In this document: piece after piece, positions 1 to 11,504 of the stretch
How the letters are laid out: each line of letters opens with the position of its first letter
How positions within the stretch are numbered: position 1 is the stretch's first letter
NCBI GenBank assembly: GCA_051453625.1
Contig: JBOZIK010000001.1
Span: forward strand, 53,528,647 to 53,565,581
DNA: 36,935 bases
Source of the DNA: Welwitschia mirabilis
Lineage: Eukaryota > Gnetophyta > Gnetopsida > Welwitschiales
Direction of reading: 5' to 3'
Program-made: the position numbers and the translations under genes
The notes under the pieces: generated by a model
Databases searched by the model: none
What the model was told of the DNA's origin: nothing
Seen by the model: only the letters and a program-made list of their open reading frames with translations

Positions 1-1408
1 AAAACTTTGACAACATAAATTTTAGAATCCAAATAAGAGATAAAGAAGTGATAAATTTCATGGTCAAATAAACTCTTATTAAAACATCATAGATCATGAG
101 TATCATAATGCAATTCATTCAATGTATAACTCAAAGCATGGATCCAAGAAGTTTTTATAGGCTTTTTAGAAAGTGATATTTTTGAAAAGAGTAATCATTA
201 AAAGCACAAGGTAAAGTGGACTTAGTATAAAAGGAAAGAATATTACTTTGATCATCAGATGGAGTTTTAAAAGGAAGAGACTGAGAGATATTATGTATAG
301 CCTCTTTGAAATTATGAATTTCATAAAAGATAATAAAAGAAATGTGACTTTGAGAATGATATGAAGGTTCAAATGGAAGAGATGGAGAAAGGTTATCATT
401 ATCAAGATCATAAGGTAATATGGAAGTAGAAGGAAGGATGTAATTTGGAGTTCGAAATGAATACATATATGAAAGAGATATAGAAACATAAGTAGAGTTT
501 TCAAGTTGGTTTATTCTAGTGGAATGAACAAGTCTATCCTCTATGAAGTTGAAATAAATCTCTATCGGTCCCTTATTTTGTTCATTTTCTTCATTTTTGT
601 CTTCATCATTAGATTGTTAAATTATTTCATCACTTTCTTCATCATCATGTTTGACTACATTTTCCTTCTCTTATTGATTATTCCTCTTATTCTCTAAATT
701 ATTGGATTCATCAAAAAGATCATCAAGAGAAATGTAAGCATCATCTTCATCATAGATTGAAAGGTTTCTAGATGCTTCATGAATGAATTTCTCATCTAGA
801 TTTTCTAGTAATAAATGAATAGTAGGTATATAATCTAATACCCCAATATCATCCTCTAATAAATAATCATCTTTATCTTTATCATTGAAAAATTGGATTA
901 AGTCATTATTATTTTTCTTTTCATCATCTCATAATGAGTAGGATGTTAAAGCTTCATCCAAAATATCATATTCTATTTGAAATCAAGAATTATTATCACT
1001 TGTTTCTAAGTTTTTCTCATTTTCCCAAAGGTAGGACGTCAAAGGATAGATTTGTGGATGTTGTATTTCAAAAGAACCTTGATTTTATAATAGTAATTGT
1101 CAAAGGATCTCAACCAGATTTTCTAGGTTTTAATTGGTATTTTCTTGCCTCTTTATTATTTCATCAATCATTTCTTTCATTGGATTATTTTCTTCCTCAT
1201 AGTAGATCATAGGAAGTGGATCTTCTATATAGTAATTCATGGGGAATGAATAGGATTGACTAAAATAATTATAGGATGTTTTTCTAAATGAGGTGAAATT
1301 CCTAAAATATTGAAAATTTTTGTTGTCATTTTTATATGAAGTTTGAAAAGAAGAAGGGAAAAAATGAGAAGGTTGAAAAAAGAGTTCAATTCCTACTCTT
1401 AACATCAT
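1..1408 (-). pseudogene. Decayed Athila-type (Ty3/gypsy) gag, C-terminal half
   Basis: One minus-strand frame stays mostly open from 1408 down to the window edge, broken by roughly ten stops. It starts with an Asn/Phe/Tyr/Pro-rich stretch. At about 1165-1060 comes a segment reading EMIDEIIKRQENTN, then a stop, then NLENLVEIL, then NQGSF. This order (aromatic/Pro/Gln-rich linker, 'I-K-R-Q-E' helix, 'NLE...', 'NQGSF') is what I know from the gag region of Athila/Tat elements after the capsid. A long Asp/Glu/Asn-rich stretch follows (about 900-600). The family assignment is by motif recognition only. The coding potential itself is clear from the frame staying coherent across stops. The element continues off the left edge. 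Confidence 0.5.
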
Positions 1409-2096
1409 TTTGTATTATCTTCCATATTTTTGCAAAAATTTATTAAAGCATTTTATTACCATTTTTTTAAAAAATTTCTTAAGTTTCTCTTCTTTTAAGA
1501 AAGAATTTCCCTAAGGATTCTTTTATCACTATTTATTTAAAAATTGAGAAGGATGAAATAAGAAGAATTAAATAACATATGGTAAGGAAGATAAATACAA
1601 AGTGAAGATCAAGCTTTATTCCCTCTAATATTTCATGTTTTCATTACATTATTTAAACCTTTAATCACTTAGAAGATGTGTAAAAATATTGTCTTAAATA
1701 TCACCTGGAAGATATAAAGAATGACGAACACTTATTTTATGAAAAACAAAAATATAATTATCAAAAAATTAAAAACAAAAGTAAAACTATAGATAGTCAT
1801 TTACCTAGTCATCTAGACGATAGAGAGGATGATGTCGATTTTATTATGCTATTAAAAAATAAAATACTTTATTGTCAAAATCAAAAAAATAAATAAAATG
1901 TAGATCATCATTCAACTAGTTGTGGGGATGACAGATAGGATGACAGGGCATATTGACACTACTAAAATGAAAAATTGAAGAAAAATAAACCTATAGAAAC
2001 TAGAATAAAAATACAATATTATTTTTAATAAATAATTTAAACCGAAGCCTCAGATACTTATCTAGATAGTGAAAATCCTCTAGCTCCTTATGACTT
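1409..2096 (-). other. AT-rich leader between primer-binding site and gag remnant
   Basis: No coding frame is visible. The stretch lies between a recognisable Athila/Tat-type primer-binding leader and the gag remnant, so it may be the untranslated leader of the same element. Two short related segments around 1801-1840 and 1899-1945 share 'gatgat' and 'tagatgac'-like words, suggesting a degraded local repeat. Confidence 0.3.
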
Positions 2097-2117
2097 TCCT
2101 CGACAATGGCACCAAAA
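2097..2117 (-). promoter_or_regulatory. Athila/Tat-type primer-binding site and LTR border
   Basis: Read on the minus strand this is TTTTGGTGCCATTGTCGAGG, directly after a sequence ending CCAACA. The standard Athila/Tat leader, as I know it, is TTTGGCGCCGTTGCCGGGGA. The differences are all C-to-T or G-to-A. The preceding CA would be the LTR 3' end, with its plus-strand border at 2118. The site marks the start of the internal region of a minus-strand element, with its 5' LTR to the right. Confidence 0.6.
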
Positions 2118-3689
2118 TGTTGGAGTGTGAATTTGTACAATTTTGAAGTTCTTAAGTAGATCCTATAAATTACAAATACTTAAAAAACACACACACACAC
2201 TAGTATAGATAAGATTTAACACAAATGTCATAATCCATTAAAGACACTAAGCTACAAGTTAGAGAATTAATTTCAATAAGGTATTTTTAGTCTTTTTTAA
2301 GATAAATTAAAATAAGAAGCAATGCAAATGCAGTGCAAGAATAAATAATGATGAAATGCAAATGCAAATGAATGATCAATCTATTTGACTATCAATCTTC
2401 TTATCATCAAGATCAATCCTTATAACTTTAATCAATTATGGAAATCGTTACTTAATCTTAATGAACATAAGCTACAAGATACATCAAATGAAATATGAAA
2501 TTATGAAAATGTAATATGTAATGAATGCAAATATAAAACTAATAATGTCAATCTTAACAAAGGTTGCCATCATAACCTAGATTAACTATAAAGCTATTAC
2601 AAAATCATAACCAATGTAAACCATGAGGGATATTCACATAATAAAAGTGAAAAGAGTTCTTATATTAATCATGAATTATCATCCACTTACAAACAAAGTA
2701 GTAGCACCTCAATGGAGAATACTCAATTCAACACCAAGGAAAATTCCTTTCTATAGCAATGGATTGACCTCTTATAATTTAATCTTCTGTCACAAGAATA
2801 TTTGATATAAAAGATGAATTGGTAATAAGGATAAGTGAAGTATTTACAGCTTTACTTCAGGGGTTCTAAAAATAAAACCCTAGAAGTCAGAGAAGAAATC
2901 CTAGCAGCCCAGATGGGGTGCATGATCCCATTACAAAAGATAATTTATTTTGTTAATAGAAAATGGTTATTGTCCTTTCTGTCTTCCATACAATAACGGG
3001 GACAATGCCTTATAACTAGGTGAATCATCAACTTTTGGCTCTACAGTCAAACCCATAACTTTAGTCCATGTTAGCAGTACTATTGTCCTGACTATCATGG
3101 AGATAATATAGGGGACGCCAAGCTTCATTGTATTTCTAACTAAGATAAATTAGCCTTTTACATCATTGATCTTCCCTTCGAAACACTAAGTGTCAGAATT
3201 TGCCTGAAATACCTCCAAATATCCCATGGATTGCATGTTTTTTGTGATCATCCCATCAATTCTTCATAATTATTAGAATTGCATCTATACCTGTATAAAT
3301 ATGCTGTAAAAGTACTCAAAATACCTCATCAAATATATACCAATTGGCAGTACAATAGTATATTCATCTAGTTTTAGGTTTTAATAAAATCTTTAAATGT
3401 TTCTTGCAATGGTTTCTATGTAGATGGTTAATGGTTTGAATAATTTTAATTTAAGTTGGATTGACATGGATGAGATGATAGATTTCTAGAATAATAATTT
3501 TATTATAGGTTATTATCCTATTTCCAAAAGAAATTGGGATGGTTCACCAACTGAGGTTATAAGTACTCGAGAAAGGATTATTCTTGTCTTGATAACATGT
3601 TCCTATAGAATTAACTTCTTCATTTATTATATTTTAGTACATTGAAATTGAAGGACATTTGGTGATTCATTTATTTGATTTCCTACATC
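2118..3689 (-). other. Probable decayed LTR plus unassigned AT-rich sequence
   Basis: Because it abuts the primer-binding site, the part next to 2118 should be the 3' end of a 5' LTR. The outer LTR border could not be found, so its length is unknown. A short (CA)n run lies at 2187-2201. Around 2697-2722 is a 25-base motif (containing CCTCAATGGAGAATAC) that recurs in inverted orientation at 6404-6432. No protein-coding frame was recognised. Confidence 0.3.
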
Positions 3690-4100
3690 AAAGTTTTCTA
3701 GCATTTTGAAAACACAAGTAGACTTAATGTTATGATGGGATCTAGATGGTTTTGATGATTTTTCTCAAGTTTTCAAACTCTCAACAATAGATTCTAAGTA
3801 TTCCCAAAAATTGTCTATATTTAACTCAAGAAAGCCATCTCTACTCATCATTTTAACCAACTATCTATTGTTGAATGATAAACCCTCATAGAAAAAGCTA
3901 ATTACTTATCCTAGCTCAAATCCATGTTGAAGACATGTTTGCAGTGAATTATTAAACCTTTTAATGTTTACGAAAAGGTTTTATGATTCTTTTATTGGTA
4001 ATTCATTATTTCATTTTAAAAAGCATTAGTTTTGTAACTTTAAAAAGATTTTAATGTGAACACCTTATTTAATTCTACTATAGTCATGTCTTTGATTATT
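3690..4100 (-). pseudogene. Decayed Athila-type gag capsid domain
   Basis: The minus-strand frame around 3960-3750 reads NSLQTCLQHGFELG, a stop, then VISFFYEGLSFNNR, a stop, LVKMMSRDGFLELN, and later FWEYLESIVES. This is the plant Ty3 retrotransposon gag pattern: 'C-P-x-H-G', then 'FY-x-GL-x-x-x-x-R', then a Gly-Phe-Leu turn, then 'W/A-E-x-L-E-x-x-A-x-N'. Several in-frame stops make it a pseudogene. It lies upstream, in the minus direction, of the gag C-terminal half at 1-1408. The two may belong to one element split by an insertion that brought the primer-binding site at 2097, or to two elements side by side. Confidence 0.55.
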
Positions 4101-5639
4101 ATTTTTTAAGGATAACAGAAATAAAATTAACCTTAGAACATCAATAGTATGAGGGTATTAAATAATTTTAAACAAAACATAGTTAAATTCTTGTAATGCA
4201 AATCAGAATCCTCTAATTCTAAGCAATGAAAATAGGAAAGAAGTTAAATTATTGAAGCCTTAAAGTCTAACATACATGCCACGAGTGTTTGCACAATGTA
4301 GGATGGTGTTACAAGGCAATAGAGTTTCAAATAATCCTTAAGTACTTATCTAGTTTAATGATTACTCTATACCTTGGATTGATCCTGAGAGTAAAATTAA
4401 CTTAATCTTTATTAATATGATTGATTAGGGTGATGAGAAAAGGGTTGGATTTTAGGAACAAATTAGATTTATGGATGAGGAAAGGCTTGAATCTATGAAG
4501 GAAGAAAAGGTTGAATTTGAGGTAGATTAAAGAAAATTTGGCTTTGAGGATGACGGAAAAAATTAAGAAAGGATTTGATTATACCTAAAATACTTCAAAA
4601 ATTTATCATTAGATAGTGGAGGATTATTACATTACGAGCCTTGGGAGGTTTAAGGTTCATTTTGCAGATGTTCATGGAAATGTTGTGAATGAGTTCTAGA
4701 TGGGATCTCTCTTCATTATGGCTATGATCATTGGTTCTTTCATTCTTTTATTGGATGGGATTCTAACTCAATGTCCTAATTCATTCCAAATACAACATAT
4801 AACAACCAAAAACTGAATAAAATTTTTAAACTAATAGAACCTATTGAATGATAATTTTGAAAACTAGGGGAATAAGTGCAAAAATTGAAATAGCCTAACA
4901 TAAAGTAAATTAAATACTAAACTAATGTTTTTTTCTTTTTCTAAATAATAATAATAATTTTTTCTCTTTCAAATTAAAATTAAATAAATTTTTTCTTTTT
5001 TTTGAATATATAAAAACAAAATTTAAAAAGAAGAATGAAAGAGAGATCTTCTCTAATTTGCCATCTAATGTTGATTCTTTACTTCTTTGCTTACTTTGCC
5101 TTCTAACCAAAGAAATTAGCAACTCATCTAGAAACACACTAATTAGAAATAATGCAATATTATTTTTTCTAGTTGGTATTAGTAATTAAAAGGGAGTTAG
5201 GCCAACTTGAATTTCACTAGAATGAACCAATACCAACCATTAGAATGCAAAGACAAAAACAAACAGACAAGCTCGAGTACCATTGAAGATAACCAGTACC
5301 AAAGACTAGAAATAAAAGAAAAGAGAATGAAAATGTAGTTATCTAAAAAGAAAGGAAATAAAATTTATATGTGCTATTAATAACAAATTACTGTGCCATC
5401 ATTTCCAATAATAGCAGCAACAAAAAAAAAAACACATTCATTTGTGAAACATACTTTAATTAACTAGGTCAGTACCTAGTATTCTTTTCTACATGGGGAT
5501 GAATGTGCAATCTTAAATAGTTAGCACATAAATAGTTGTAAAATAAAAAGTAAGTAACATAAAGATAAATAAAAAGTGTGATTTCAATTATCTATAAATG
5601 AACTTTAATTCAAGAATACATTGTAATTACTTTGATTAA
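4101..5639. other. No recognisable gene; AT-rich
   Basis: No coherent frame or repeat border was seen. There is a purine-rich stretch at about 4435-4570 with repeated 'gatgagga/ttgaattt' words. It could be the gag N-terminus or leader of the element whose capsid lies at 3690-4100, but there is no motif to prove it. Confidence 0.3.
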
Positions 5640-5670
5640 CTCTCTGTTGCGATGCCAACTTAAGTGTATT
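5640..5670 (-). other. Possible LTR end and primer-binding leader (weak)
   Basis: Minus strand: ACTTAAGTTGGCATCGCAAC, then AGAGAG. The TTGGCATCGC core resembles a degraded LTR-retrotransposon primer site. Its position, 1.6 kb upstream of the Athila-type capsid remnant on the same strand, is right for an element start. There is no clear tRNA match, so this is a suggestion only. Confidence 0.2.
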
Positions 5671-5821
5671 TGATAGGATAATTTGAGTTGTTTTGCAGAT
5701 AAACTAATAGATAAATGCTCAGTTTCTATGACAATTGAGAATCCAGGAGCACAAGACGAAAACATGCAGTTTATCATATAATTCACGAAGATTTCATATA
5801 GATATGGATAAATTGTATTTT

Positions 5822-6403
5822 NNNNNNNNNNNNNNNNNNNNNNNNNNNNNNNNNNNNNNNNNNNNNNNNNNNNNNNNNNNNNNNNNNNNNNNNNNNNNNN
5901 NNNNNNNNNNNNNNNNNNNNNNNNNNNNNNNNNNNNNNNNNNNNNNNNNNNNNNNNNNNNNNNNNNNNNNNNNNNNNNNNNNNNNNNNNNNNNNNNNNNN
6001 NNNNNNNNNNNNNNNNNNNNNNNNNNNNNNNNNNNNNNNNNNNNNNNNNNNNNNNNNNNNNNNNNNNNNNNNNNNNNNNNNNNNNNNNNNNNNNNNNNNN
6101 NNNNNNNNNNNNNNNNNNNNNNNNNNNNNNNNNNNNNNNNNNNNNNNNNNNNNNNNNNNNNNNNNNNNNNNNNNNNNNNNNNNNNNNNNNNNNNNNNNNN
6201 NNNNNNNNNNNNNNNNNNNNNNNNNNNNNNNNNNNNNNNNNNNNNNNNNNNNNNNNNNNNNNNNNNNNNNNNNNNNNNNNNNNNNNNNNNNNNNNNNNNN
6301 NNNNNNNNNNNNNNNNNNNNNNNNNNNNNNNNNNNNNNNNNNNNNNNNNNNNNNNNNNNNNNNNNNNNNNNNNNNNNNNNNNNNNNNNNNNNNNNNNNNN
6401 NNN
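5822..6403. other. Assembly gap (582 N)
   Basis: A run of N. Apparent reading frames crossing it carry no information. Confidence 0.99.
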
Positions 6404-6634
6404 GGGTGTATCCTCCATTGAGGAATGGCTACTTTGTGATATAGATGCATTTTTATCTTTTAATATGAAATACTCTTTTTAATAATTGCAGGAAATTATC
6501 CCTCATAGTTTATGTTGTTTTAGATTCGTGACAGGTTTCTCTAATTATATAGATTATGAGGATAGCCTTCGTTAATGTTGAGCTAAATTATATTAGGTGC
6601 ATCACTATTTATTTTTATAGATTAGTCTTGCATC

Positions 6635-6752
6635 NNNNNNNNNNNNNNNNNNNNNNNNNNNNNNNNNNNNNNNNNNNNNNNNNNNNNNNNNNNNNNNNNN
6701 NNNNNNNNNNNNNNNNNNNNNNNNNNNNNNNNNNNNNNNNNNNNNNNNNNNN
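6635..6752. other. Assembly gap (118 N)
   Basis: A run of N in AT-rich non-coding sequence. Confidence 0.99.
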
Positions 6753-7220
6753 TCACTCCGTCTATACTAGCGTGTTGTATTTTGCATCTTATTGATAATT
6801 AACAGGATTGAAATTGAACGTGAACTATTACACAAATACACACCGCAACATTCTCACATTTGTTAAATCATTTATGCCTAGAACATGATGACATTATCCC
6901 ATTTATAACATGACTATTACTGAAATTCTTGATGTTACTTAGCTTTTTTTTTTTGGCTCAAATGTAAGCATGGAAAGTAAGAAACTTTTCTTAAGAACCA
7001 TAAAAAATTTATAACTACTAGCTAAGTTAGAGCATATGAATTTACTTAATTAAAGATATTTGACATCAGCATAGATCCAATTAAGTATTTAAAGTGTAAA
7101 ATGAATTGTAACTCTAGATTAAAATAGGAAACTAACATTTTATTAAAATGAAAATCAGTTTCCTTACATTCATGAAAGAAGAAACATTTAGTATAGATTC
7201 CTTAGGCTAGCCTTAAGGCT
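6753..7220. other. AT-rich, no recognisable feature
   Basis: No gene was seen. An imperfect palindrome (CCTTAGGCTAGCCTTAAGG, about 7200-7218) sits immediately before the inverted-repeat segment that starts at 7221. Confidence 0.4.
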
Positions 7221-7968
7221 AGTTCACTCTAAAGGGAACTTAGAAAGACATCTTAAAAAATACTAAATTCGAAGTACTAGAACAGATTTCACCATCAAAG
7301 TATTGGATGCTACAATAAGAATCTTCAAGACCTCTTTATACACAAAGCTAAACATGGGGGCAGTTGAGATTCCTGGCTTCTAGTGGTCAATGAGAAGGAT
7401 GGACTTTGTCTAGTAATATTAGATAGAACTTTTATCATTTATCATTTGATTGATAATATTATTTACTATAGCATTAGATAGAGTATTTATCATGTAGTGT
7501 TTAGTGGAAAAGATTCTATTCTATAGTGTTAGGTAGAATCTTCATCATGTAGTGTTTGATGGATAATCACCATAATCATTCCAACATTTGGCCTTAAAGT
7601 CTAGATGCTTTTAACCAATGCTACTACTATGTGTATTAATGCTACTATCACAAGCCTCTGTTATTTATGCTTACCACTTTACTACCACATCACTAGCACA
7701 CGTTTGCCACATCAATGCTATGTAGGTGTCATATTAATGTGGCATGTCTCTAAAGATCTCAGTTAATTAGGATGTAATAACTAATAGTATCTAAAACTAC
7801 ATTTCATGTGTAAATCCATAATAAGTCTAACATGTCAATTTGGAGCTGATTTGTTCATAATAACTAGCACTGTTATATAGGTTTAGTAGTGCGACTGGTG
7901 CTTTGTATCAGATTGGCTTAAAATTGACTTTAGAAGTTTGTACATAAGAATCTCCTTTAGAGTGAACT
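7221..7968. repeat. 748-bp segment bounded by 15-bp inverted repeats
   Basis: AGTTCACTCTAAAGG at 7221-7235 is matched exactly by its reverse complement at 7954-7968. Inside, at about 7437-7570, are three diverged tandem units around 'agatagaatctt-atcatgtagtgttt-gatgg'. No transposase frame is visible. The segment could be a MITE-like non-autonomous DNA element. No target-site duplication is obvious at the borders, so a chance inverted pair in old repeat DNA is not excluded. Confidence 0.35.
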
Positions 7969-8049
7969 GATTAAATATAAATATAACTTATAAGACAATG
8001 AGGGATGAGAATCCTACCTATGATGACACCTAGTGAAATCCTACTAGGA

Positions 8050-9906
8050 ACTCAATAATATGAACAATACTTGTAAAGATACTATCAAAACAATTTTAAT
8101 CAAAAAATATGGAAAAATTCAAGGGGCATAAGAATTTTGGGAAGACACTATACTAGATAAAATCACAATACTCAAGATTAATAGAAAAAATAGGATTCTA
8201 ATCAGAGATAATTTAATCAAATAGGGAATTTTAGTTTTCCCATACTGTCCTATTTGCCAATTGTATTTAGAAACTATTGACCATTTATTGAGGGAGTGTA
8301 CTTGGAGCAAATAGCTTATCACATTAATGAATAATCATTACAAAGTAAAAGAAGCATAGAAGATGGTAAAAGGGGGATTACTTTTGATAAATTACTAGAT
8401 TTAGAAAATCTACAATCAGATTATATTTACTAGTTCCCTTCTTCCTCTTTCTACAAAAATGGTTCTTAATTTGAAATGGTATTTCTCTTAAAATTAAGGA
8501 AGATATGGGCATATATCCTCCACATGAATTAAAGACTCTAATACTCTATGAAAACTATCTAAAAATATGGTCGAAAGTCTAGGCAATAGGATAAGAGACC
8601 CTCCTATAGAATCTAATTGGGGAACCAAAGATAGATATCACCCCTCTTTTTAGGAAATAAAAAGAATGCTTAATGTGATTTAAGAAAGTGAGTATTTATC
8701 CAATGAAAGAAGTACTGATTAAACATCTAAAGATTATTGCATAAGGATAAAGATATCCCATTAAAGCTAAGGAAAAATGAAAAGATCATCATTTCTTCCT
8801 AGTTAACATCCCTAAGCTTTCAAGTGGTTACATTTATAGAAGCATCTTATCATCCCCATGGTTTCAAGGAGAAGAAATGATAGACCATTACTTCATATAG
8901 ACAAGATGAACTTATAGGTATTCATTTTTCCTCTCTAAAAGATTTGAAACTAAGGTAGAGGGTTAATATTTTGCACTTCTTCCTCCAAGTTCTGAAAACA
9001 AAAGATAAAAGCAGATACTCAGTCTAGGAATGACCTTATGGATGACAGTAAAGATAGGTAAAAAGACCCCTTAAGCTCCTTCCTCCAAGGAGAAAAAAGT
9101 ACAAATAGAAAAAACCCCCTTAAAGAAATAGAGGAAATGTGTAAGGCGAACAAACTAGTATGAGACAAACATGGGCTTGACCTTGTTTCCAAAAATGAAG
9201 ATAACGGTAACCCCACTCTTGAACCTCAATGAGCAGATAAGGGTAACCTCATCTCTACTCCCTGATGAGTAGACAAGGATAACCTTATACCTAAACCCCA
9301 ATGAGTAGAAGATCCCTCATCTAGAACTAGTAGAAAAGGTCTAGCCAAAAACCAAGAGGATCCTCAATAGTCAAATCAGGATTCAGAAGAAGAGGAGCTA
9401 GATATGGAGGAGGTTAGATTCCTAGTCTTGATGGCAATAATTAAAGGGCTAAAAAAGTGCATGTATATCATTCTAGGCACTAGCCATAGAGCACATTTAA
9501 GTACCATTAGAACAATCTGTAGAAGAAATACCCTAAGATTTCATTTACATAGAAACCCAAATGGATCAGACACTTTTAAGAAGCTCAATCAGGCCTTTAA
9601 CATTCTTGTAGATGAGCTAGGAAAAAAGCTTATTCAAAAGCACCATAGGAATCTTTTCCCAAGGTGCAAAGGATATTGATATCCTTTTTCAGCTTTTGAA
9701 GTAGGTTTTTGAGTTGATTCTTACTATGCATGTTAAAATTTTCTTAGTCTAGCATATTTTGTAATGCATTTTGTAATACTTTTTGTTAAGCCCTTGGTGT
9801 TCAGTTTGAAGCCTAGTGCTTTATTGTTAATCTCATGTCTTGGGCCATTTTTTCCCCTTTTGTACTGTATTTTACTTTAATAGAATCTAAATTTCTATTA
9901 AAAAAG
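8050..9906 (+). mobile_element. 5'-truncated plant L1-like LINE (3' part)
   Basis: The 5' part is missing. The segment carries a reverse-transcriptase-associated zinc-binding region near 8160-8310, then a long decayed coding stretch ending at 9679. It finishes with an untranslated tail (TTTTGTACTGTATTTTAC, then TTTAATAGAATCTAAATTTC) closing in a short A-run at about 9900-9906. A T-rich 3' end with AATAGAA-like words and a terminal A-tract is typical of plant L1 LINEs. 5' truncation is the normal result of target-primed reverse transcription. The exact 5' border and target-site duplication could not be found, so the start is approximate. Confidence 0.6.
8110..9679 (+). pseudogene. LINE ORF2 C-terminal region with zf-RVT zinc motif, decayed
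   Basis: The frame at 8190-8310 reads RILIRDNLIK, a stop, GILVFPYCPICQLYLETIDH, then LLREC. This is the zinc-binding domain that follows the reverse transcriptase in plant LINEs: C-x2-C (Cys codons from 8246), then a 'xE-T-x-x-H' histidine at 8282-8284 and Cys at 8297-8299. Further on, a frame continues to a stop at 9679. It includes three ~50-base tandem units at about 9196-9310 and then an acidic run followed by an open stretch of 91 codons from 9404. Stops inside the repeats are TGA where neighbouring units suggest TGG. The function of the last 90 residues is unknown. Confidence 0.55.
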
Positions 9907-11500
9907 ATAAACATTTCATAAAATCTCTTCCTTGAAAATCTTTAAATACATAATTACCCTAGTCCATGTCACATTATCTTATCGTTTTATTTTTAGCCAT
10001 TAATTTATATCCCTTCAAACTATTGATATTACTCTATCAAAGTAGTTAAATAAAATAATAATTTATTCTATTTTGTGGAGATGAAGAATATCTAAGAAAA
10101 CTTTTTATTAGCATTAAAAGCTCAATCATTTTAGATTCTTTAAATAAATATTCATATAGATAGCATCAAATGTACTTACAAATGTATGGAAGAATTTCCC
10201 TCCTTTTTAATATGGAATTTATAATATTTTTTATTAATATTATTTAAATGATTATATGTGGCATACAATATTCACAGTCAATAATAATAAATCATTATAC
10301 AAATTGAACAAGCATATTAAAGAATATAAAACTAATATTAAAATGAATAATGGAGGAAATGTCAAACTCAAAACTTATAGTAGATATACCTCCTCCTAAA
10401 AGCATAGCCATTATAATTTCCTGAACAAATAATTTAAGTATGTTGAAGATCTTATAATGCATTAAGGAAAACATTCAAAGGTCTACATTAATGATCCCAT
10501 GAATGGGGAATGAGTGTTTCACATATTGAGCATTACTTAAAATCTCTATTTGCATTTTACTATAATTTCTACTAATCAATAACTCCTTATTGTAGAGTAG
10601 TTTTACAGGAAAAATAAGAAGTTAATTTTTGTTTATCTCAATCTTAGAGAGTAATTTGAATATAGTTACAAAATTTGAATCTAGCTATTCTAGATCTTAA
10701 TTTTTTTGAATAGATTTTTCATTTAATCACTTTTTATGAATGAAATATAGTTCATTTTTGGTTAGATCTTATTAAGCTGTTGGATATATATATATATACA
10801 TGTATATGTATATGTGTGTGTGTGTGTGTGTGTGTTAGTTAGAAGATACATGGATTTCAAAAAAAGATTTCAAAGAAATAATATGTTAATTAACAAGAAA
10901 GCCATAACTCTAAGAGATAAAGATATTTCTTTCAAATAAATAATCAATTGTGATTTAGCCATCATTAAATTAAAAAAATTAAGTGTATTTGTTCCCTAGA
11001 AAAATTTAGAAACATATTTGAATTTGTATGAGATAATTCTTGAAAAATTGGAATTCTCAAAAAAATACCAAATTCTGTGTGGAAAAATATTCATAAGGGG
11101 AAAAAAGAGTAAATTAATTATTAAAGATAATAAAGATTTAATATCTATGGATCTTTAAATAGAAAGAGTAATTAAAGACGTTTTTAAATATATTATAGAC
11201 AGAGAATTAAAAAACATAGACGGAGATAATGCTTTATTTTTTTAAAAGCTAATGGATTCTAGTAGAGTTAACCTATTAGGTTATCCATATGTTAGTATCC
11301 TGTCCTCTCCAACTAAACATTATCAATAAGTAAATGTGGGATCTTTAGAAAAGAGGAAATGAAACACTAAGAATCTCTTCCTAAAAATGTATTATGCAAA
11401 GATGACATTGGGAAAAGAACTATAAGAGAACATTATGTTATTACGATTAGAAGAGTTATAAAGGAGAAAATCAATATTGGGCATGAAGGGAATTCTCCCT
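9907..11500. other. AT-rich intergenic or ancient repeat DNA
   Basis: No protein motif was recognised apart from the microsatellite listed separately. The right part (about 10880-11500) could be remains of the 5' region or ORF1 of the LINE that follows, but no motif supports this. Confidence 0.3.
10784..10836. repeat. (TA)n/(TG)n compound microsatellite
   Basis: A run of alternating TA, two ATGTAT interruptions, then about twelve TG units. This is a simple sequence repeat, probably length-variable between individuals. Confidence 0.9.
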
Positions 11501-11504
11501 TTAT

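Noticed and set aside
5735-6450. Long frames across the N runs at 5.8 kb, 6.6 kb, 23.3 kb and 27.6 kb
   Set aside because: They consist almost wholly of unknown bases; only the true flanks were used.
9019-9216. Minus-strand 65-codon frame overlapping the LINE tail
   Set aside because: Antisense to the better-supported LINE frame and without motif.
10784-10836. Compound TA/TG repeat as a possible regulatory or replication element
   Set aside because: Ordinary microsatellite without supporting context.
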